Virus record (IMG/VR): IMGVR_UViG_3300032050_008598
Span: 1 to 34,166 of that record
Strand: one strand, 5' to 3'
DNA: 34,166 nucleotides
Source of the DNA: a virus
The translations under genes were made by a program, and so were the position numbers. Positions 1 to 7,678 of the stretch are shown here, in pieces. The notes beneath the pieces were generated by a model. That model was not told the DNA's origin. It saw only the letters and a list, made by a program, of their open reading frames with translations, and did not search any database. Within the stretch, counting starts at the first letter, position 1; the number at the start of each line of letters is the position of its first letter.

Positions 1-758
1 AAACATTTCGAATGACCGGCGGCGAGCCTTTGATGGATAAAAATACTTTTAGAATGTTTGATTACGTAAAAAATAATCCTAAAAAAGATTTACATCTAAG
101 TATTACCAGTAACTGTTGCCCTCCGGGTAACCAGTGGTCGAAATTTATGAGTAGTCTTAAAGAAATTACTGATGCCGATGCCATTGATCATTTTATGTTA
201 TTCTGTAGTTTAGACAGTTGGGGAAAACAGGCCGAATACATACGTAATGGAATGAATTTTGATCTACTTTATAAAAATGTATGCGATTATTTACAAAATG
301 CAGATAAGCACAGTCTTACATTTATAATTACTTTTAATGCTTTGAGCTATACAGGTTTTTATAATTATATTGAAAATATTTTAAGTTTAAGAAAACAATA
401 CAACACTAATCGTCAATTAGTGTGGTTCGATGTCCCCCAACTTATAGATCCTGATTTTTTAAATCCTAAATTGATTCCTGAATTGGTTACAGAGTTAGAA
501 CGTACAATAGAGTTTATGAAAAATAATCCGGAAACTAGATGGAATGAATTTAAAGGATTCAGTGATTTTGAAATCAGCAAAGTCCAAAGATTAATTGACT
601 GGATAAAGTCGGATACAGGATTTAATAAAAATTTAGCAATGGAAAATTTTTATATGTTCTTTAGTCAACACGATGAACGTAGAAATACAGATTTTTTAGA
701 AACATTTCCAGAATTAGAAAAATTTTATAACGAATGCAAAGGAATTAACAGTGTCTAA
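1..758 (+). CDS. Radical SAM twitch-type protein, copy 1 (5' end cut by window)
   Basis: C-terminal part of a radical SAM enzyme; the reading frame is open from base 3 and runs off the left edge, so the internal ATG at 12 is not the true start. Visible first is FRMTGGEPLM, the SAM-binding GGE strand of the fold, followed by the rest of the TIM-barrel (a segment with TSNC, then LFCSLDSWGKQAEYIRNG). The end carries the pattern HDERRNTDFLETFPELEKFY, which recurs in divergent form at the end of the next three genes, so these are tandem paralogues. The CX3CX2C cluster motif would lie outside the window. The next gene starts 8 nt before this stop, preceded by AAGGA, so the two are co-translated. 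Substrate unknown; family membership is firm. Confidence 0.85.
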   Translation, partial: TFRMTGGEPLMDKNTFRMFDYVKNNPKKDLHLSITSNCCPPGNQWSKFMSSLKEITDADAIDHFMLFCSLDSWGKQAEYIRNGMNFDLLYKNVCDYLQNADKHSLTFIITFNALSYTGFYNYIENILSLRKQYNTNRQLVWFDVPQLIDPDFLNPKLIPELVTELERTIEFMKNNPETRWNEFKGFSDFEISKVQRLIDWIKSDTGFNKNLAMENFYMFFSQHDERRNTDFLETFPELEKFYNECKGINSV

Positions 759-2151
759 TAGTTATATGGATAGGGTTAGAAAAACCAGAGATACACTAAA
801 TTCAGTGGGACCGGGATTCTGTTTAATGAAATGGAGGAACGAAACTCTATATCTTCATATGGGAGACAATCATAGTTGTTATCATCCTAGACCTAGAAAG
901 ATTCCTCTCGAAGAGATTAAAATTGATGTAAGTGCGTTACATAACACTCAATGGAAAAAAGAACAGCGCAAAACTATGCTTGAAGGCGGCAGGCCTGAAG
1001 AATGTTATTACTGCTGGAACATAGAAGATTTGCCAGGAGAACATTACAGTGATCGAATGTTTCACAGTGCTAGTAGATGGCTAGATGCACAAAAAGAAAC
1101 AGAGTATATTAAGTCTATTCCGTGGGATACTAATGTTAATCCTATGTTTTTAGAAGTTAGTTTTGGTAACGGTTTCAATTTTAAATGCGGGTACTGTTGT
1201 CCTCAAGCTAGCAGTTTATGGATCGACGAGATTAAAAAACACGGAAATTATGATATAAGTTACAATCAATACGGAATTGAATTTCTAGATCAAATGAAAG
1301 TCTATTCTGATGACGAACCCAACCCGTATGTCAATGCTTTCTGGGAATGGTGGCCAAATCTTAAAAATGATTTAAGAGTATTTCGAATCACTGGAGGAGA
1401 ACCTCTAATGAATTCTAATACCTGGAAATTGTTAGATATGATAGATAAGGATCCTTGTCCAGACTTAGAACTTAATATGAACAGCAATCTCGGAGTCAGC
1501 AACGAAAAGATTAAAAGAATGAGTGAAACTATGAATAATTTGCTGACTACAAATAAAGTCAAATCGTTCTTTTTATATACTTCAATTGACGCCTGGGGTT
1601 CGCAAGCAGAATATATGCGTCGGGGTTTAGATGTCGAACTTTGGGAAAAGAATTTAGAAACATATTTGAATACTAATCCTAATTTTCAAGTATCTTTTAT
1701 GATTACATATAATGTTTTATCTGTAGCATATTTTCGTCCTCTATTAGAAAAAATATTAGAATTAAGGAAAAAATTTAATAAAGGACAAAATAGAATACAT
1801 TTTGACACACCATATCTGAAAGAACCTCCACACTGGATGATAAACATTTTACCAAAAGAGTTTGGAAAGTTCATTGACGACGATTTAAAATTCATAAGAG
1901 AACACATACCCGATGTGCATAATTTTAATAAGTTCAGCGAACACGAATATGAAAAATTAAAAAGGGTAAGAGATTATTTTTACGAAGGCGGTCAAAAAAT
2001 CACAGAAGAGTTAATCAAAAATGGTCGAATTGATTTTTATAAATTCTTCACAGAATACGATAAGAGAAGTAATTTAAATTTCAACAACACATTCCCGGAG
2101 TACATAGAATTTTTAAATAACTGTAAGCAATTGTATGAATTATCAAGATAA
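751..2151 (+). CDS. Twitch-type radical SAM protein, copy 2, with degenerate cluster motif
   Basis: 466 residues from a GTG start preceded by AAGGA at good spacing; an ATG at 766 is the alternative. The N-terminal domain has C24, C43, C85 and C88, the pattern of an auxiliary Fe-S (twitch-like) module. The radical SAM domain follows: GFNFKCGYCC at 141-150, then ITGGEPLM near residue 214, and LYTSIDAWGSQAEYMRRG. In a normal CX3CX2C motif residue 142 would be Cys; here the codon is TTC (Phe), leaving C146, C149 and C150. Either the cluster uses another ligand or the enzyme has lost radical chemistry. The C-terminus (EYDKRSNLNFNNTFPEY) matches copy 1. It overlaps copy 3 by 17 nt. Confidence 0.85.
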   Translation: MSNSYMDRVRKTRDTLNSVGPGFCLMKWRNETLYLHMGDNHSCYHPRPRKIPLEEIKIDVSALHNTQWKKEQRKTMLEGGRPEECYYCWNIEDLPGEHYSDRMFHSASRWLDAQKETEYIKSIPWDTNVNPMFLEVSFGNGFNFKCGYCCPQASSLWIDEIKKHGNYDISYNQYGIEFLDQMKVYSDDEPNPYVNAFWEWWPNLKNDLRVFRITGGEPLMNSNTWKLLDMIDKDPCPDLELNMNSNLGVSNEKIKRMSETMNNLLTTNKVKSFFLYTSIDAWGSQAEYMRRGLDVELWEKNLETYLNTNPNFQVSFMITYNVLSVAYFRPLLEKILELRKKFNKGQNRIHFDTPYLKEPPHWMINILPKEFGKFIDDDLKFIREHIPDVHNFNKFSEHEYEKLKRVRDYFYEGGQKITEELIKNGRIDFYKFFTEYDKRSNLNFNNTFPEYIEFLNNCKQLYELSR

Positions 2152-3328
2152 GCCCTATTTTTGCATCTTACCCTGGATGCATTTATATATTAATCCAAAA
2201 GGTAAATTATTACCTTGCTGTGTTGCGAATGACAAAAAACCTTTTCCAATGGTTACTGATGGTTCGTTCGAAGAAATTTATAATTCGGAATCGATGAATA
2301 AACTGAGACAGAATATGTTAAATGATATACCGTCATCAGTATGCGAGTATTGTTATAAATTAGAAAAGTACGGAAGCCATTCTCATAGAAAACACAGTAA
2401 TTATAGATATTTTGAACCACGATTGAAAGATGTAGTTGACAACACCAAAGAAGACGGATCGCTATCAGAAATAAATGTTTTGTATTTTGATATACGATTT
2501 AGCAATGTCTGCAATTATAAATGTAGAATGTGCGGTCCTTTATACAGCACCAAGTGGTACGAGGATGCCGATTTACTAGGCTGGAGAATTAAACCAACTG
2601 ACAATTTTGTAAGTATTGATAATATTAAAAATTTTTGTCAGGTTAATTTTCAGTATTTAAAATCAATAAAATATATCTATTTTGCTGGCGGTGAGCCATT
2701 AGTTCAACAACAGCATTATGAATTTCTAGAATGGTGCATTGAAAATCAAATCGATGCTGAAATTTATTATCAAAGCAATGGCAGTGTTGTTAAGTATGGA
2801 AAGTACGAAATTTTTGATCTGTGGAAAAAATTTAAAAAGGTTACCTTTAGCGTATCAATCGACGGTCTAGGTTATATGGGAGAATACATTAGATCTGGAT
2901 TTAAAACAGATACAGTCGATAATAATCTTACCAAGATATGTCAGTTTATGGGTAACAATAAAGAAATAACTGTAAATTGTACATTCATGGCCTATAACGC
3001 TTTTTTTGCTACTGAATTTTTCGATGAAATGTCGACCAAAGATTGGGTATTAATTTCTAACGTATATACGCAATTATTGATAGGTCCCGAATACTTACAA
3101 CCTAAAGTATTGCCTAAAGAAATAAAGGAAGCAGCAATAGAAAAAATTAAAACTTCTAAATGGTTTAGTTTATATCCTAAAAAGTTTGAACAATTAATAT
3201 CTAATCTGCAAGAAGATTCAACTGATATGCTATGGAAACAATTTGTAGAATACACTAAAAAATCAGATGATCGTAGAGATCAAAGTATCTTAAATTTTTT
3301 TCCTGAATTAAAAAAATATTATGACTAA
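2135..3328 (+). CDS. Twitch-type radical SAM protein, copy 3
   Basis: 397 residues. The N-terminal Cys-rich module has C10, C28, C29, C70 and C73 (FCILPWMHLYINPKG, then LLPCC, then CEYC), as in twitch-domain radical SAM proteins that carry an extra Fe-S cluster. A canonical CX3CX2C follows at C126, C130, C133 (SNVCNYKCRMC) and GGE at 185-187, then SVSIDGLGYMGEYIRSG. The C-terminal DDRRDQSILNFFPELKKYY matches copies 1 and 2. Because both clusters look intact, this copy is probably catalytically competent. The start ATG lies 17 nt inside copy 2 and has only a weak ribosome site, consistent with coupled translation. It should cleave SAM to a 5'-deoxyadenosyl radical; the substrate is not identifiable. 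Confidence 0.88.
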   Translation: MNYQDKPYFCILPWMHLYINPKGKLLPCCVANDKKPFPMVTDGSFEEIYNSESMNKLRQNMLNDIPSSVCEYCYKLEKYGSHSHRKHSNYRYFEPRLKDVVDNTKEDGSLSEINVLYFDIRFSNVCNYKCRMCGPLYSTKWYEDADLLGWRIKPTDNFVSIDNIKNFCQVNFQYLKSIKYIYFAGGEPLVQQQHYEFLEWCIENQIDAEIYYQSNGSVVKYGKYEIFDLWKKFKKVTFSVSIDGLGYMGEYIRSGFKTDTVDNNLTKICQFMGNNKEITVNCTFMAYNAFFATEFFDEMSTKDWVLISNVYTQLLIGPEYLQPKVLPKEIKEAAIEKIKTSKWFSLYPKKFEQLISNLQEDSTDMLWKQFVEYTKKSDDRRDQSILNFFPELKKYYD

Positions 3329-4523
3329 ATGTGTAAATGCTTTATATGGTCTACGAATTAACAATGACGGTAGTTGCAGTCATTGTTGTATGCAGAAAGG
3401 TCATTTTAAGAAACAAGGAAAAAAATTTAATGTCCGAACAGACTCTTTTCAAGACATAGTTAATAGCGAAGATTCTAAAAAAATCAGAGATGATTTAAAA
3501 AACGGAATTAAAAATCCAGCTTGTCAATATTGTTGGAAAGAAGAAGCGGCCGGAAAAATCAGTAAAAGGTTACGTGATAATAAAACATATAATCATTTGT
3601 TAGAAACTGACCAAGACGGACCTCGGCTATTCGATATTAGTATGGGTACTACCTGCAATATTAAATGTAGAACTTGCGGTCCGTTTAACAGTAGCTTTTG
3701 GAATGACGAATGGAAAGCTGCAGGATATTTTAAAGGATCTGATGAGAAATATAAAACTTTTATACTAGAACATAATCATTCATTTGATGACGACAGTTTA
3801 TTTTGGAAAGAGTTTCAAAACAATTTACACAATGTAGATCACATTGATTTTTATGGCGGTGAACCATTCTTAGTTAAGAAACAATGGGAAATAATGGAAT
3901 TTGCCATTGATAAAGGATTTGCAAAAAATATCACAGTTCATTACAACACGAACGGAACTTTATGGGACGATAAAAAATTTGAAGTCCTCAACAAATTTAA
4001 AAAAGTGTATATTGATTTTAGTATAGATGGAATCGATAATCAATTGACATACATTAGATATCCTGCAGATTGGAACACGGTTTTACAAAACTTTTTAAAA
4101 GTTTTAGAAATTTCTAAAAAAGACGATAGATTTCATTGTTCGATTTGTTGTACAGTGAGCACTTTAAATGTTTTCTATATTGACGAGATTATGAAATTTT
4201 TTGACAATTACACAAAAAATTTATATCTCAACTTAGTCCATGGTCCAACTCATTTGTGCATTGTAAATATTCCCACTGACATCAAAAAGATTATCACTGA
4301 AAAGATTTTACAATCAGTGAATCCTTCTCTTTCTGGATATTATTTTGTAAATAGCGTATTAGAATTTATGAACAATTCTGATTGCGATATAAAATATTGG
4401 AACGAATTTTTAAGAACAACGGCGTGGCACGATGAATATAGAAAACAAAATTTTAAAGAAACTTTCAACGAATTTTATAAGATTGTTAAGGAAAACGGAT
4501 ATGACATATCAATGGAAAAATAA
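3321..4523 (+). CDS. Twitch-type radical SAM protein, copy 4
   Basis: 400 residues. N-terminal cysteines C4, C19, C22, C23, C68 and C71 form the auxiliary-cluster module (GSCSHCCMQKG, then CQYCW). The core motif TTCNIKCRTC gives C112, C116, C119, and the GGE motif is at 179-181 (DFYGGEPFLVKKQWE). DFSIDGIDNQLTYIRYP is the equivalent of the SIDG strand in the other copies. The end, DEYRKQNFKETFNEFYKIV, is a decayed form of the shared C-terminal pattern, making this the most diverged paralogue. The start ATG overlaps the stop of copy 3 by 8 nt. It is likely active by motif content; the substrate is unknown. Confidence 0.88.
   Translation: MTKCVNALYGLRINNDGSCSHCCMQKGHFKKQGKKFNVRTDSFQDIVNSEDSKKIRDDLKNGIKNPACQYCWKEEAAGKISKRLRDNKTYNHLLETDQDGPRLFDISMGTTCNIKCRTCGPFNSSFWNDEWKAAGYFKGSDEKYKTFILEHNHSFDDDSLFWKEFQNNLHNVDHIDFYGGEPFLVKKQWEIMEFAIDKGFAKNITVHYNTNGTLWDDKKFEVLNKFKKVYIDFSIDGIDNQLTYIRYPADWNTVLQNFLKVLEISKKDDRFHCSICCTVSTLNVFYIDEIMKFFDNYTKNLYLNLVHGPTHLCIVNIPTDIKKIITEKILQSVNPSLSGYYFVNSVLEFMNNSDCDIKYWNEFLRTTAWHDEYRKQNFKETFNEFYKIVKENGYDISMEK
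4488..4492 (+). promoter_or_regulatory. Ribosome binding site that sets the start of the SPASM-like radical SAM gene
   Basis: AAGGA lies 8 nt upstream of the ATG at 4501. The same frame is open further upstream to an ATG at 4432, but using it would add 23 residues that overlap the previous gene by 92 nt and has no comparable site. This supports 4501 as the start. Confidence 0.6.
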
Positions 4524-5709
4524 TAGAGTGTCTTTGATGCATCTAGAGCTTACAAATTATTGTAATGCCGCTTGCCCCTTTTGTCCTAGATTTGTCGATT
4601 CAACAGATATAGTAAGACCCGATCTAAAATTAGATCAGATAACTTTAGAAAAGTTTATGAAATATTTTCCTGTCGATGTTTTGCGAGATTTAAAGAGAAT
4701 ATTATTTTGCGGAACACACGGAGATCCGATGATGGCTAAAGATCTAATAGAGATTGTAAAATACATAAGATCTTCTAGTCCAGAAACAATGTTAATATTT
4801 CATTCCAATGGCGGATTGAGAAAACCAGAATTTTGGGAAGAATTAGGTAATTTACTGAAAAATAATGGTAGAGTTACTTTCAGCATAGACGGTCTTGAAG
4901 ATACGAATCATTTGTACAGAAGGAATGTCAAGTGGTCAGTGTTAATGGAAAACGTCAAGGCATACACTGCAACAGGCGCTCAAGCATATTGGGATTACTT
5001 AACCTTTAAGCACAACGAGCATCAAATTGAAGAAGCAAGAAATTTAGCTAAATCACTAAACTTTAAAAATTTTTTAGTGAAGAGAGCTTTAGGTTTCGAA
5101 GATAGTAAAGGCGGTTATAAAGACAGAGGAGTATATGATAAAAATGGAGACTTAGTTTATACTTTGCAACCACCTACAGATGAGTCATTGATAAACACTA
5201 ACGAATTCAAACCAATTCAAAAAAATATACCACAAAAAATAGATATAGGATATCTTGAAGAAATTAAAAAAACTAAAATCCATCCTGGTGTAAAAGACAA
5301 ATTAGAAAAATTTTCTCATGAGGAAATACCGGACTGGAGTAATTATGTTTTAGAATACAATGATCACGAAATAAATTGCAAAAGTAATTGTTCTAATTTA
5401 TTAGAAAAACAAACAGAAATATACGTTAGCTGTCATGGAGTTGTGTTTCCGTGTTGTTATGTAGGTACAAGAGTAGATAGTACGATCGACTTGTATGAGG
5501 ACACTCAACTAAGATACGCAATCAATCAAGAAGGTAAAGATCTATTTGATCTAAACAAACGATCATTGAAAGAAATTATAAACGGTGGACATCTTGACAA
5601 TGTCTATACAGAAAGCTGGAAAAAGAAAACAGTACAAGAAGGAAAATTAGCCTATTGTGCAATGACCTGCGGCCAGAAAAGTCAGATAGATAAGATTTTT
5701 GTGAAATAA
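4501..5709 (+). CDS. Radical SAM protein with SPASM-like C-terminal Cys region
   Basis: 402 residues from the ATG at 4501. Unlike the four preceding copies, the cluster motif is close to the N-terminus: LTNYCNAACPFC gives C21, C25, C28. The strand that is GGE in the paralogues reads CGTHGDPMM here, a common variant. VTFSIDGLEDTNHLYRR follows. The C-terminal third holds a group of cysteines (CKSNC, then SCHGVVFPCC, then CAMTC) typical of SPASM modules that bind auxiliary clusters in peptide- or sugar-modifying enzymes. The architecture (radical SAM first, Cys-rich domain last) is the reverse of the twitch-type copies, so this is a different subfamily recruited to the same operon. The reaction is unknown. 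Confidence 0.85.
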   Translation: MTYQWKNNRVSLMHLELTNYCNAACPFCPRFVDSTDIVRPDLKLDQITLEKFMKYFPVDVLRDLKRILFCGTHGDPMMAKDLIEIVKYIRSSSPETMLIFHSNGGLRKPEFWEELGNLLKNNGRVTFSIDGLEDTNHLYRRNVKWSVLMENVKAYTATGAQAYWDYLTFKHNEHQIEEARNLAKSLNFKNFLVKRALGFEDSKGGYKDRGVYDKNGDLVYTLQPPTDESLINTNEFKPIQKNIPQKIDIGYLEEIKKTKIHPGVKDKLEKFSHEEIPDWSNYVLEYNDHEINCKSNCSNLLEKQTEIYVSCHGVVFPCCYVGTRVDSTIDLYEDTQLRYAINQEGKDLFDLNKRSLKEIINGGHLDNVYTESWKKKTVQEGKLAYCAMTCGQKSQIDKIFVK

Positions 5710-5712
5710 AAA

Positions 5713-6504
5713 ATGCAAAAAATAAAAAAAGATTCATTTGACCGTATTTTATTTTATGGATGTAGTTGGACAGAAGGTCAAGAAATCATTGACCATGAAG
5801 TGTTTGATATGACATTTGAAAAATGTAATGAATGGAAAAAACAGTTTAAATCAATAGTCGAATGGAATAACTCTTATCATGGAAAACATATTGTTAAAGA
5901 CATAGTCAAACAGAATATTGATTTATATCATCGAGCGGCCTGGGGAGGACAGTTATCAGAAAAGCTTCAAAAAAAATTTGAAAACAGATCAAAGGGCGGG
6001 ACAGGTATAGACGAACATTTGTTTAATATTTCTAGAGATTATCATTCTGGAAAAATTGCATCAACTGATTTAGTAATTTTAGGATTAACTAAACCCGACA
6101 GAACTTTTGTATTTGATAATACTGGTAATATAAAAACAAGATTATTTTTAGAATGGCATTGGCCTACCAACGATATTCGAAACTGGTGTGTGAATAATAT
6201 TTTTAACGACCAATATATGATATGGAACTATACTAAGACATTATCGGCATTAGATAGTTTGCCTATTAATTTAAAATTGCAGCCGGTTAGGAACGGAATA
6301 AATCCTAAACAGAATGCATATTCTATTGATCAAATAAGTTTTTATGTAAATGATGTGTGGAAAAAATTAGAAGATAAATTTTTATTAGAAGATTGTTATC
6401 TAGATAAAACAAAGGAAATGTCACACTGCGGATTCGGACATCTTCCTAGAGAATCTCATGATGACTTAGCAAATAAGATTTTTGAAAATTGTTTTTATGA
6501 TTAA
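5713..6504 (+). CDS. SGNH/GDSL-hydrolase-like protein
   Basis: 263 residues, starting 3 nt after the previous stop. Near the N-terminus FYGCSWTEGQE resembles block I of SGNH hydrolases (GDS-type, nucleophile Ser). AAWGGQLSEKL sits where the Gly block is expected, LVILGLTKPDR resembles the central strand seen in phage SGNH proteins, and the C-terminal FGHLPRESHDDLANKIFE resembles the Asp-x-x-His block. Such enzymes remove or transfer acyl groups, often on carbohydrates. No signal peptide is visible, so it would act in the cytoplasm or in the virion. The placement between radical SAM and sugar genes fits glycan modification. The assignment rests on short motifs only. Confidence 0.5.
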   Translation: MQKIKKDSFDRILFYGCSWTEGQEIIDHEVFDMTFEKCNEWKKQFKSIVEWNNSYHGKHIVKDIVKQNIDLYHRAAWGGQLSEKLQKKFENRSKGGTGIDEHLFNISRDYHSGKIASTDLVILGLTKPDRTFVFDNTGNIKTRLFLEWHWPTNDIRNWCVNNIFNDQYMIWNYTKTLSALDSLPINLKLQPVRNGINPKQNAYSIDQISFYVNDVWKKLEDKFLLEDCYLDKTKEMSHCGFGHLPRESHDDLANKIFENCFYD

Positions 6505-7678
6505 TTTATTATATCCTGATTCAAGATTTGATTATAGTGTGTTCAATGAAAAAGAAATTACCTTCTCACGCAGCGATAGATCTAATGAATGGACATTAGA
6601 ATGGTTATTAGATACCTGCGGAATACAATATTCAAAATCAACAACTCCGAGTTTAATTGATGATAGTTATTATCTGTTTAACTTAAATTCACCTACATCC
6701 TATACCGACCTTAATAAATTACCTTCGGAAATTTGGAATAATATCAAGGACAACGACAAAGTTTTTTTATTGTTATATCAAGCACCCGAACCTAACACAT
6801 ATTTTTATTATCGTCGACCTTGGTTAAATCTAATTGAATTTTTAAAAAGTAAAAATATATTACCTCATAAAGTTCATTATATTTCCGGTGACATACGTGT
6901 TAACGAAAATCACGAAAATAAAAAAATAGATTTTTTATCTGATATCAATATGATCGGATTAGGGATTTTTGAATTAATTCATAAAAGTCGCCATTTGCGT
7001 TTTAGTGGAGAAAATTTTTTAGAAAGTTTTGAACTTTATAAAAAAAATAATAATAAGAAAAAATTTTTAAATCTTAATAACGTAATGAGACCTAATAAAC
7101 AGTCTTTATTTTTTTATCTATGTAAGAACAATCTCGTTGAAGATGCATTGGTAAGTAATTTATGGGAAGATTCAAGAGATACTATATTATCTAAAAAAGA
7201 ATTTGATGAACTTTATAATTATGACAGTAGCGAATACGAAAGCTTTCAACGAACTGTGATAAAAAGACAGGAAATTTATGGCGACAACTATAAGAGTAAT
7301 CAAGCATCACCTATAAATTTTTATACTGACACACATTATAGTTTAGTCAGTGAAACTCATGCCGGGTCGAATATTTTATGTGTGTCAGAAAAAACTTATA
7401 AACCGATACTAATGGGACATCCATTTTTAATTTTTGGAAATACATTTACTCTAAATTATCTTAAAAAATTAGGTTATGAAACTTTTGATAATAAATTTAA
7501 TGAAGAATACGATTCTTGTGAAAACATCAAAGACAAGTTACGTATAATTATAGAAAATGCTTCTAGAAATTTTGTAATTGATTCGCTGACCTTAGAAAAA
7601 TGCGATCACAATCAAAAATTATTTTTAAAACAAACAACAATTAAAATTATTCGAGAGCAATTAGAAAGTTTTTTATGA
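6497..7678 (+). CDS. Glycosyltransferase-like protein of marine phage type
   Basis: 393 residues from the ATG at 6497, which overlaps the preceding stop; a TTG at 6482 in the same frame is an alternative, and neither has a good ribosome site. The C-terminal third contains LVSETHAGSN, then VSEKTYKPILMGHPFLIFGN, followed by LKKLGYETFDNKFNEEYD. This EKTxKPI...GHPF...LGYxTFD signature resembles the donor-site region of GT-B enzymes of the fucosyltransferase/exostosin kind and is frequent in aquatic phage proteins. The N-terminal two thirds are not recognisable. It overlaps the next gene by 4 nt (ATGA). The glycosyltransferase role is inferred from the motif and from sugar genes nearby. Confidence 0.45.
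   Translation: MINLLYPDSRFDYSVFNEKEITFSRSDRSNEWTLEWLLDTCGIQYSKSTTPSLIDDSYYLFNLNSPTSYTDLNKLPSEIWNNIKDNDKVFLLLYQAPEPNTYFYYRRPWLNLIEFLKSKNILPHKVHYISGDIRVNENHENKKIDFLSDINMIGLGIFELIHKSRHLRFSGENFLESFELYKKNNNKKKFLNLNNVMRPNKQSLFFYLCKNNLVEDALVSNLWEDSRDTILSKKEFDELYNYDSSEYESFQRTVIKRQEIYGDNYKSNQASPINFYTDTHYSLVSETHAGSNILCVSEKTYKPILMGHPFLIFGNTFTLNYLKKLGYETFDNKFNEEYDSCENIKDKLRIIIENASRNFVIDSLTLEKCDHNQKLFLKQTTIKIIREQLESFL

Noticed and set aside
4432-4500. N-terminal extension of the SPASM-like radical SAM protein
   Set aside because: It would overlap the preceding gene by 92 nt and has a poorer ribosome site than the ATG at 4501, which has AAGGA.
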